Below are positions 13,207 to 19,747 of a stretch of DNA of 19,747 nucleotides, in pieces (within the stretch, counting starts at the first letter, position 1; each line of letters opens with the position of its first letter). Source of the stretch: JAQUYS01 sp964430665 (GTDB lineage: Archaea > Nanobdellota > Nanobdellia > Woesearchaeales > SKGA01). The stretch is taken from the NCBI GenBank assembly GCA_964430665.1, contig CAYSFC010000012.1, positions 1 to 19,747 of the forward strand, in the 5' to 3' direction. A program made the translations under genes and the position numbers. The notes below the pieces were generated by a model, which saw only the letters and a program-made list of their open reading frames with translations, was not told where the DNA came from and did no database searches.

Positions 13207-16200
13207 TTATCCCATAAATGCATCCAATCCTGTTTGTTTTTCCTTTTCCTTTCCAAAAACATGAAGTATTCTTTTTTTAGTTAGTTCTAAAGATTCTTTA
13301 AGGTAATTACTGACTCCATATTTTTCAGCTAAATTTAAACTCATTTCCAAATATTTAATTATTGATCCTTCAGATATTGTAAATATTATTTTTCCTCCAC
13401 AATTTGTACATTTCCCAATTAAAGGAGGTCTTCTGAATTTTTCATTACATTTTCCACATCTAAATTGTTGCAAGGAAAATTTTCTCAAATTACCTTTAGT
13501 ATCTCTAATAAAGTGTTTTTCAATTATTAATCTCGCAACATCTGTTGCATCAACAGATCTTAATTTTTCTGCCAGATCCATTTGACATTCTATTTTTTCT
13601 GCCATCGAAGGAAGTGTTTTATATGATGAACACAAAACTCCTTCATTTATGTTTTCAGTATGGTGTGTGAATAGCATTCCTTCAAATTGTTTTTCTGTTC
13701 CCAAAACATGATTTATTTGTTTTATTTTCACATCCCATGGCATCTTAAAATTATTACATGCTTCATAAAATTCTAAAGGATATTTATTTACAATATCCAT
13801 ATTAAATGCCATATCATCAACTTCTTTAGGATTCAATAAAGTTGTGAGAACTAAAGGTGCGTCCATTGTTGAACCTCTAGAAGTTCCTAAATATTTTTGT
13901 GAGAAATTTAAAAAAGCATCTAATACTAAAAATGCACAACTTTCATCACCATCACAATCTCGTCTCATAGCTGCGTGAAATAAAGGATGTGCCATCATAC
14001 CTTGTGATTGCGTCCATCCAATTATTCTTGCAACAGTGCCGGATGAAGTGTGAGGAGCTAAACCAACTATTAAATGTCCTACTAAATCTTCTGGTGTTTG
14101 GGCATTGTAAAAAGGTTTTTGATTGTATAGTTTAACTAGTAATTCATCTATGAATTGAGATGCTCGTAAAAGTATTTTATCACTTCCTTCATCAGGAGAA
14201 TCTCTTCCTATTGGTAAAACAACATCTTGTGCTTTAAGTTCTAAAATTTGATTTTCATTTTCTAATTGTTTGTCGTATATGTCTGTGAGATATCCTAATT
14301 TTTTTAACTTTTCAACACTTACGAAAATTTCTTTTGGTTTAAAATGTGTTAATGTTATTTCGCTTGCATCAAATCTTATTGTTCCATCTTTGTTTACAGC
14401 TAAACTATTTTTTGCACGAAGAATTGCTTTTATTGGGTGTTCAACAGTTTTATCTTTTCCAACCATTCCTCTAACGCCTTTTATTAAATCAGGATATATT
14501 TTTGTATTGAGTTTTTTTAAACATTGATTGAAAATTGATTTTATGGGGATGCTCCATTCTTTCTCATCTTTGAAAACCTTATCGGGCATTTTTTCCGCTA
14601 TTTTTGGTGTAACTTCTTCTCCTGTTTGAACATCTATTTTTTGTCTTATTGTTTTACTTCCGCAAATCTCACAAATTTTCAAAGGAGTTTTGTTTTTACA
14701 TTTTGGACAAATATAAACTGGAAATACGCTTGTTACTTTTCCAACTTCTAACGCAGCTTGAAAACTTCTTAATCTCCCTCCATCTTCTCCAACTGGAAAA
14801 AGTCCATGTGGGTTTCCTTTCATTTTACGCATTTTAGCTTTTTCAGGTCTACCCATTCTTGCACCAACAAAAATTCCTGACTTGTCTTTTATTTTGAATG
14901 GTGAAAGTTTATTTATTATTTCTAAAACCCATAAATCTGAATTTTCATCAATTATACTTAGAATTTCTTTAGCATCTAAAGATGATTTTATATTTAATGT
15001 TTCTGCAAGTGCCAATGCATTACCTGATGTTATATGAACATTATCTTCATTTTCAACTTTGTGAGGAACACCTAATAATTCAAGAGCTCTTTTTCCCTTT
15101 TCATATTCAGGACTAAAAGGTAAAGTTATTTTAGGAATTTCTAATAAAAATTGAGCATGAGTGAACCAAAGCATTAAAGATTTAAATTCTTTAACATCTA
15201 TTTCTTTATAGAAGAAAATAAATTTAGGATGTAAAGGTATTTTTAATATTTTTGAAAAATTTCTCGCAGTTTCAAACGATATTTTTGTTGCGATCGGATC
15301 ATTGAATAAATTTTTCAAGAAATCTTCTTCAACTTCAAGATATTTAGAGTATAATTTTAAATCTTCTTCTCCTACTTGTTTTTTTAGTGCTTCTTTAAGA
15401 TGTAAAATCCAATATTCTTCAACATATCCTGCAGGAATTAATTTATGTGCTCTATCAAAAAAATCTCCATAATTAATTAATGCATCCCCATTATAAATTA
15501 CCTCTTCTATTTCTTTTGAAATTTTTTGTGCTTCATCAAACGAATCTAAATAAAGAACGCTTTTGTCTTTTAGCTTTACTATAGGTCCCATTAAATGATC
15601 GCATGTTGTAAAAAGAGATGCCTTTCCCGGACGCTCAACTTTTAATTGAGTACCTATAGCGATTAAATCATTCATCACAGCCAAAGTTGCGGGATGCGTA
15701 CTCTGACCTGAATATCCGCTATTTCTACTTCGTCCATATCTTAATCTAAATGCACCACTTCTCATAGGGTGTCCCAAAACAGGTCTTCCTCCAACCAAAT
15801 CTTTTACAAAAACAGTATCTGGTTGTATTTTTTCTCTTATCAAAAGTCCTGGTTCTTCTAATTTTCTTTGTTCAACTTCAACTTCAACTTCTTTTTTGTC
15901 ATTTCCTTGAGCTTTTAGTTTTTTTTGTAAAGTAACATGTTCTTCAAGAAAATTCCAATCTTCCATTCCAAATTCATTTCCCCACTTCTTCAAATTTTTC
16001 CAAAGCTTTGGTGCTTTTAACGGAATACATGAAGAGTGAATTAAACAATAACCACTTCTTAATAAATTTGTTTCAACTCTTGGTAAATCTTTTAAACTTG
16101 CATTAGATAATTCTCTTTTTTCAGAAGGATCTCCTGCAATTTCTACAGGAATATTTTTCATTAAAAATTCAGATTCTTCTTTGTAAGGATAATATTGTAA

Positions 16201-16830
16201 ATTAGCAACATATTGATGATAGTCTTCTAACTCTGCCTGACATCTTTTTATTTCTCTTTCATCTGGATCATATTTTTTGTAACCTAAATGTTTTCTAACA
16301 TAATCTGCAATCAAAACAGAAACTGATGCACCAGTTCCACCAGCGTTTCTTATAGGTCCTGCATAATTCAATCTAAAAAATTCTCCACTTCCATCTCTTC
16401 TTGGAATAATATCTATCGAAGTTAGCCCTTCAAGTGGTGAAGAAACAACTCCTACTGTAACATATGCAAAACCAGTTCTTACACCTACTTCAATTGCTTC
16501 TTTTTTGTCTTTAAATTTACAATATTTTTCTTGTGCGATTTCTAGTGCTATTTTGAATGCTATACGCCAATCTAAAGAACCATATTCTTCTTCTAGTTCA
16601 ACTATTCTTTCAACAACACCAGAATCAATTATTTGAGGAGCAACCACAGAAATTATTCCTACTACTCTTTCAGCCATGTTTTTTGCGAGCTTAATCTCTA
16701 TGTAATCTTCAGGATCAAATCCTAATGCTCTTGCTTTTTTTGCAATTTCAAATGCTTCAATTGTTTTATTTTCTAAATAGTCAAAATATTCAGATGTGGC
16801 TTTAGAACAAGCAATATTTCTTTCTTTCAT
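13207..16830 (-). CDS. polC: DNA polymerase D large subunit DP2 (catalytic)
   Basis: 1207 aa from the ATG at 16830, chosen because AGGT lies 6 nt upstream and the TATA box gives a leader of about 32 nt; an in-frame ATG at 16851 would add seven residues. The polymerase active site is RRDCDGDE; D960 and D962 match the catalytic aspartates of the family's NCDGDE motif. The preceding Asn is replaced by Asp (D958). Two zinc sites are visible: C708, C711, C720, C723 and C1125, C1128, C1141, C1144. The C-terminus QTGLDAFM (Q1199, L1202, F1205) is a PCNA-interacting PIP box. No intein interrupts the active site. It is the replicative polymerase with DP1. Confidence 0.98.
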   Translation of the reverse strand: MKERNIACSKATSEYFDYLENKTIEAFEIAKKARALGFDPEDYIEIKLAKNMAERVVGIISVVAPQIIDSGVVERIVELEEEYGSLDWRIAFKIALEIAQEKYCKFKDKKEAIEVGVRTGFAYVTVGVVSSPLEGLTSIDIIPRRDGSGEFFRLNYAGPIRNAGGTGASVSVLIADYVRKHLGYKKYDPDEREIKRCQAELEDYHQYVANLQYYPYKEESEFLMKNIPVEIAGDPSEKRELSNASLKDLPRVETNLLRSGYCLIHSSCIPLKAPKLWKNLKKWGNEFGMEDWNFLEEHVTLQKKLKAQGNDKKEVEVEVEQRKLEEPGLLIREKIQPDTVFVKDLVGGRPVLGHPMRSGAFRLRYGRSRNSGYSGQSTHPATLAVMNDLIAIGTQLKVERPGKASLFTTCDHLMGPIVKLKDKSVLYLDSFDEAQKISKEIEEVIYNGDALINYGDFFDRAHKLIPAGYVEEYWILHLKEALKKQVGEEDLKLYSKYLEVEEDFLKNLFNDPIATKISFETARNFSKILKIPLHPKFIFFYKEIDVKEFKSLMLWFTHAQFLLEIPKITLPFSPEYEKGKRALELLGVPHKVENEDNVHITSGNALALAETLNIKSSLDAKEILSIIDENSDLWVLEIINKLSPFKIKDKSGIFVGARMGRPEKAKMRKMKGNPHGLFPVGEDGGRLRSFQAALEVGKVTSVFPVYICPKCKNKTPLKICEICGSKTIRQKIDVQTGEEVTPKIAEKMPDKVFKDEKEWSIPIKSIFNQCLKKLNTKIYPDLIKGVRGMVGKDKTVEHPIKAILRAKNSLAVNKDGTIRFDASEITLTHFKPKEIFVSVEKLKKLGYLTDIYDKQLENENQILELKAQDVVLPIGRDSPDEGSDKILLRASQFIDELLVKLYNQKPFYNAQTPEDLVGHLIVGLAPHTSSGTVARIIGWTQSQGMMAHPLFHAAMRRDCDGDESCAFLVLDAFLNFSQKYLGTSRGSTMDAPLVLTTLLNPKEVDDMAFNMDIVNKYPLEFYEACNNFKMPWDVKIKQINHVLGTEKQFEGMLFTHHTENINEGVLCSSYKTLPSMAEKIECQMDLAEKLRSVDATDVARLIIEKHFIRDTKGNLRKFSLQQFRCGKCNEKFRRPPLIGKCTNCGGKIIFTISEGSIIKYLEMSLNLAEKYGVSNYLKESLELTKKRILHVFGKEKEKQTGLDAFMG

Positions 16831-16871
16831 TTTAGTACCTACAATATACATGTGGTTTGTTGATTTTTTAG

Positions 16872-16900
16872 AATTTGCTTAACTATATAAAATTTGCTTA
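16872..16900 (-). promoter_or_regulatory. DP2 TATA box framed by a 10-bp direct repeat
   Basis: On the plus strand AATTTGCTTA occurs exactly at 16872-16881 and 16891-16900. The 9 bp between the copies (ACTATATAA) contain the DP2 TATA box, read on the minus strand, predicting a transcript start near 16862. The arrangement looks like an operator for a repressor that blocks TBP access. Confidence 0.5.
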
Positions 16901-16913
16901 CAACACGAAAAGC

Positions 16914-16919
16914 TTATAA
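16914..16919 (+). promoter_or_regulatory. TATA box of the SpoIIM-like gene
   Basis: TTATAA within CTTATAAAA, centre 26.5 nt upstream of the ATG at 16943. This predicts a leaderless mRNA and selects this ATG over the TTG at 16937. It is divergent from the DP2 promoter. Confidence 0.5.
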
Positions 16920-16942
16920 AATGATTATTCTATTTTTTGGTT

Positions 16943-17806
16943 ATGATTTTAGATTATCTTATAAATCCTTTAAAAGCAGAGAACAGACCATCAGTATTAT
17001 TAATATATGGATTTATTTATACTATTGTCGCTACACTACTTGCTTGGGCGTTATTTAGAGGTCAAGCAAGCATAGTTTTTGTGTTCTTTATTGTGTTGGC
17101 TTCAGTTCCTTTAATTATTGGAATAATTAAAAATGAAGAAAAAAAAGACGTTTCTGATTTCAACGAAGTAGCTTTGTTAAAAGAACACAGTAAGGCTCTT
17201 TCCGCATTTATGTTGTTATTTCTAGGAATAACTTTGGCTGTTGTTTTAATTTATACAATTTTACCTAGTGAAACTGTGAGTGCTTTATTTTCTTCTCAAA
17301 TTGAAACTTTAGGAGGTTTAAATCATTCTTTTGGAGGAAATGTTACCGCTAAAGTTACTGATTCTTTTGGGAGATTCATAGACATATTTACAAATAATAT
17401 GTTTGTTTTGATTTATTGTTTATTATTTTCTTTGCTTTACGGTGTGGGTGCTATTTTTATTTTGACATGGAACGCATCTGTTATTGGTGTTGCAATCGGA
17501 AATTTTATTCGTACAAGAACATCTTTATTGTTGGAACAATTTGGAGTTATTTCAATAGCACAATATTTTGAAACCATTTCTATTGGTTTGTTGAAATATT
17601 CAATACATGGTATTCCTGAAATTGCAGGATATTTTGTTGCAGGTCTAGCAGGAGGAATAATTTCTATAGCGGTTATAAGACATGATTTCAAAGAAAGAAA
17701 ATTTGAACACGTTTTGCTTGATGCAGCAGATTTAATGTTGTTGGCAATAGTTTTAATTTTCGTCTCAGGAGTTTTAGAAATTTGGGTAACTCCTTTACTA
17801 TTCTAA
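16943..17806 (+). CDS. SpoIIM-like (stage II sporulation protein M family) membrane protein
   Basis: 287 aa with about six membrane segments (17-37, 43-61, 88-107, 152-186, 218-245, 262-283). The family core is in the second half: FTNNMFVLIYCLLFSLLYGVG (149-169), TWNASVIGVAIGNF (175-188) and HGIPEIAGYFVAGLAGG (222-238), the His-Gly-x-x-Glu helix shared by DUF95/SpoIIM proteins. SpoIIM takes part in septal peptidoglycan hydrolysis in sporulating bacteria; archaeal relatives are common, have no peptidoglycan to act on and are functionally unassigned. The protein is intact. It converges with the pseudouridine synthase, with 4 bp between stops. Confidence 0.85.
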   Translation: MILDYLINPLKAENRPSVLLIYGFIYTIVATLLAWALFRGQASIVFVFFIVLASVPLIIGIIKNEEKKDVSDFNEVALLKEHSKALSAFMLLFLGITLAVVLIYTILPSETVSALFSSQIETLGGLNHSFGGNVTAKVTDSFGRFIDIFTNNMFVLIYCLLFSLLYGVGAIFILTWNASVIGVAIGNFIRTRTSLLLEQFGVISIAQYFETISIGLLKYSIHGIPEIAGYFVAGLAGGIISIAVIRHDFKERKFEHVLLDAADLMLLAIVLIFVSGVLEIWVTPLLF

Positions 17807-17810
17807 AAAT

Positions 17811-18497
17811 TTATTTTGAAAATATTAAGTTTTTATCTTCTTCAGTTAAATTTCTAAATGCACCTATTGGGACATCTAATTTTAACTTTCCTATTTTTAT
17901 TCTTTCTAAATTTTTGACATAATAACCTAAATTTTTCAACAATCTTTTTACAACTTTATGTAAACCCACATGCACTGTAACTTCCAAAGTTGTTTTATTT
18001 ATTATTTTGATTTTTGATTTAACTTTTTTCTTATCTATATATATTCCTTCTTCCAAAGTTTTAGCATCTTCTTTGTTGAATGGTTTATCTAAAGAAACTT
18101 TGTATGTTTTATTTACATTATATCTTGGATGTGTTATTTTATTTTTAAAATCTCCATCATTTGTAAGTATTAACAATCCTGTTGTATCTCTATCTAATCT
18201 TCCAACAGCATATACTCGTGGTGTTTGAGGTAAAAGATCTGTTATTATTTTTCTATTATATAAGTCGTCTGAAGTTGTAATGTAATTTTTCGGTTTATTT
18301 AACATATAGTAAACTTTTGTTTCAACTTGTATTGGTTTTCCTGATATTGTAATAAAGTCTTCTTGTGGATTTGCTTTGTCACCTATTGTTATTGGTTTGT
18401 TGTTTACACTAACTTTTCCTGCTATGATTAAGTCTTCTGCCTTTCTTCTTGAACAGATGCCTGCTTGTGCAATTATTTTTTGAACTCTTTCTTCCAT
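17811..18497 (-). CDS. Pseudouridine synthase, RsuA/RluB/E/F family
   Basis: 228 aa. An N-terminal S4 RNA-binding domain (1-60: ERVQKIIAQAGICSRRKAEDLI) is followed by the pseudouridine synthase domain with the catalytic motif GRLDRDTTGLLILTNDG (99-115, catalytic D102), HPRYNVNKTYKV (123-134) and GLHKVVKRLLKNLGY (178-192). It isomerises specific uridines in rRNA. The family is typically bacterial and uncommon in archaea, so transfer or DPANN-specific inheritance is possible; base composition matches the neighbours, so any transfer is old. The ATG at 18497 lies 24.5 nt from a palindromic TATA box shared with the divergent gene. Confidence 0.92.
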   Translation of the reverse strand: MEERVQKIIAQAGICSRRKAEDLIIAGKVSVNNKPITIGDKANPQEDFITISGKPIQVETKVYYMLNKPKNYITTSDDLYNRKIITDLLPQTPRVYAVGRLDRDTTGLLILTNDGDFKNKITHPRYNVNKTYKVSLDKPFNKEDAKTLEEGIYIDKKKVKSKIKIINKTTLEVTVHVGLHKVVKRLLKNLGYYVKNLERIKIGKLKLDVPIGAFRNLTEEDKNLIFSK

Positions 18498-18517
18498 AAT
18501 CTTGGAATGAAGTCAAA

Positions 18518-18525
18518 TTATATAA
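18518..18525. promoter_or_regulatory. Shared palindromic TATA box of two divergent genes
   Basis: TTATATAA is a perfect palindrome. Its centre lies 24.5 nt from the ATG at 18497 (minus strand) and 27.5 nt from the ATG at 18549 (plus strand). Both distances fit a leaderless start, and the 51-bp gap holds no second clear box. Confidence 0.55.
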
Positions 18526-18548
18526 ATGGGTTTGTTTTTGTTTTTGTT

Positions 18549-19313
18549 ATGATAACTTTAGCAACACCTGGTTTTTCTAAAGATTTTGTTGAATTTGTTG
18601 TTTCTAATAATTTTAAAGCGGCAGAGATTGAGTTCGTTCGTTCTATTTATTTGAAGACTGATGAGAAAATTTTGGCTGTTCGTAAATTGGCTGAAGAGAA
18701 TGGTGTGAAATTGTCTATACATGCGCCTTATTTTTTAAATTTAGCTTCAATAAATAAAAATACTTTAGAGAAAAGTAAAAAAATAATAATTGAATGTTGT
18801 AAAGTGGGAGATAAATTGGGTGTTGAGTATGTTTGTTTTCATCCAGCTTTCTATCAAGGAAGAGATTCTGAAGAAGTTTATTCAATTGTATTGGATTCAG
18901 TCAAAGAAATTAAATCAGAGATAGATAAATTAGGTTTGAAAGTTAAATTAGCTCCTGAGTTGATGGGGAAGAAAAGTCAATTTGGAAGTTTGGATGAGTT
19001 GTTGTGTTTGATGAAAGATGTTAAAGGAATTTCTTTAACTGTTGATTTTGCACATTATTTGGCCCGTTATGGAGAAATTAATTATGATGAAGTTGTTTCT
19101 AAGTTACCTAAAAGATTTCATGCACATTTTTCAGGCATAGAATATTCTGATAAAGGTGAAGTAAGACATTTACCTATAGATGTCAAGGCTTTTCGTAAAT
19201 TGGTTGAGGCTTTAGTTAAATATGATAAAGATGTTACACTAGTTTGCGAAAGTTCTGATTTTTTGAATGATTTGTTGAAGATGCAGAAAGTTCTTAGAGA
19301 ATTGACTTCTTAA
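18549..19313 (+). CDS. Endonuclease IV-like AP endonuclease (TIM barrel)
   Basis: 254 aa from the ATG at 18549; the open frame extends 28 codons upstream into the divergent gene, but the TATA box at 18518-18525 rules that out. Nearly the full set of endonuclease IV metal ligands is in order: HAPYFLNLAS (H58), FHP (H98), APELMGKKSQFGS (E137), VDFAH (D166, H169), HAHFS (H191 or H193), EVRH (H207) and VCES (E234). The usual Asp of the D-R-H motif is E204-V-R-H207. At 254 aa it is slightly shorter than the bacterial enzyme. It likely cuts abasic sites in base excision repair. It could also be a xylose-isomerase-like sugar enzyme, but HFS plus RH favour the endonuclease. Confidence 0.85.
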   Translation: MITLATPGFSKDFVEFVVSNNFKAAEIEFVRSIYLKTDEKILAVRKLAEENGVKLSIHAPYFLNLASINKNTLEKSKKIIIECCKVGDKLGVEYVCFHPAFYQGRDSEEVYSIVLDSVKEIKSEIDKLGLKVKLAPELMGKKSQFGSLDELLCLMKDVKGISLTVDFAHYLARYGEINYDEVVSKLPKRFHAHFSGIEYSDKGEVRHLPIDVKAFRKLVEALVKYDKDVTLVCESSDFLNDLLKMQKVLRELTS

Positions 19314-19602
19314 TTTCTTCAATTACATTTTGTTGGTGTTTCTTATCAGACATAGCTATGAATTTTATTAATATGTCTCTATCGATAAATTTTAATTTAT
19401 GTCCGTCCAATATAAAATAGAATCTGAATGATTTGTATTTTAATTCTTTTAATACTATGTTGCCTATGTTAGTTAATGTTTTTCCTTTATTTAGATTACT
19501 TTTCAAAGATTCAAATAGATTTCTTACATCTCTTCTATCTTTTTTATTGAATTTCTTTTTAATCTCTTTTGCAAGAGATTTCATTACTTCTATTTTAATC
19601 AT
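19294..19602 (-). CDS. RelE/ParE-like toxin
   Basis: 102 aa, basic. The start is the ATG at 19602, which overlaps the upstream antitoxin's last codons by 8 nt (ATGATTAA); the longer frame to a TTG at 19623 would run inside the antitoxin. Residues 1-35 form basic helices (IKIEVMKSLAKEIKKKFNKK). The centre has TNIGNIVLKELKYKSFRFYF (47-66) and LKFID strands, ending in the helix KKHQQNVIEEIKKSI. This is the RelE-superfamily plan with a Lys/Arg-rich active face; relatives cut mRNA at the ribosome. Its last 20 bp overlap the 3' end of the convergent endonuclease gene. Confidence 0.75.
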   Translation of the reverse strand: MIKIEVMKSLAKEIKKKFNKKDRRDVRNLFESLKSNLNKGKTLTNIGNIVLKELKYKSFRFYFILDGHKLKFIDRDILIKFIAMSDKKHQQNVIEEIKKSIL

Positions 19603-19747
19603 CTTCTTCCAAGAAATTTCCAAACTCTTCTAAACTCATGAATTCATCTGAAGGTTCCATGAATTTTCTTGCTTGTGTTTCGCAAGCTAACATGTAAATA
19701 CGTTTAATAATATCTTCATAGGTTTCTCCTTTAGTTCCAAATGAAGA
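19595..19747 (-). CDS. Antitoxin, C-terminal part (cut by window edge)
   Basis: 50 codons remain, reading from the window edge SSFGTKGETYEDIIKRIYML to the acidic end EEFGNFLEEDD, with TAA at 19597-19595. The GETYEDIIKRI segment is the ribbon-helix-helix-like C-terminal helix of archaeal antitoxins paired with RelE or PIN toxins, and the acidic tail suits binding a basic toxin. The N-terminal DNA-binding part lies beyond the window. The 8-nt overlap with the toxin start indicates translational coupling. Confidence 0.65.
   Translation of the reverse strand, partial: SSFGTKGETYEDIIKRIYMLACETQARKFMEPSDEFMSLEEFGNFLEEDD

Noticed and set aside
13207..16830. Intein in DP2 (common at this active site in euryarchaea), and likewise in MCM
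   Set aside because: Both proteins are of normal length, and their active-site motifs are continuous, with no splicing blocks.

Overview
This window looks like the chromosome of a small, very AT-rich archaeon. The information-processing genes are archaeal: an MCM helicase, an RPA-like OB-fold protein, TBP, Orc1/Cdc6, both subunits of the archaea-specific DNA polymerase D (DP1 and DP2), aIF2-beta and a TrmB-family regulator. Promoters are TATA-box type and many genes appear leaderless. The low GC, compact genes, a bacterial-type pseudouridine synthase, a RelE-like toxin and M50/DsbA-like membrane proteins suggest a DPANN lineage (Woesearchaeota/Pacearchaeota-like). That placement is inference; no rRNA is present to fix it.

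Layout. 1-586: tandem HPP-family membrane genes, the second cut by the left edge. 586-3295: a minus-strand MCM + RPA-like OB-fold operon. 3435-4544: a P-loop nucleotide-kinase-like gene convergent with TBP. 4804-6826: minus-strand hypothetical, short TraB-like protein and TrmB-like regulator. 6827-7510: a 680-bp gene-free stretch with the features of a replication origin: two inverted ORB-like elements (25 bp, 21 matches) flank about 385 bp, including a 58-bp run with no G or C. 7511-10768: plus-strand orc1/cdc6 - DP1 - hypothetical operon. 10832-13160: a small membrane protein, a degenerate M50-like membrane protein, a membrane-anchored DsbA-like protein without its CxxC, and aIF2-beta. 13207-16830: DP2. 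16943-19313: a SpoIIM-like membrane protein, an RsuA/RluB-type pseudouridine synthase and an endonuclease IV-like TIM barrel. 19294-19747: a RelE-like toxin with the C-terminus of its presumed antitoxin, cut by the right edge.

How it fits together. Initiator, helicase, single-strand-binding protein and both replicative polymerase subunits lie within about 10 kb of the presumed origin. Genes next to the origin point away from it on both sides. TBP and aIF2-beta sit in the same neighbourhood.

Promoter logic is readable. For about ten genes the TATA-box centre lies 24-28 nt upstream of the start codon, which predicts leaderless mRNAs. MCM, TrmB and DP2 instead have a short leader with a Shine-Dalgarno-like sequence; TBP is ambiguous. 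No tRNA, rRNA, CRISPR array or insertion sequence was seen. The most interesting signals are the origin, a TrmB-type operator straddling the trmB TATA box, a direct repeat framing the DP2 TATA box, two adjacent membrane proteins that both lost their catalytic motifs, and an unknown gene locked to DP1.
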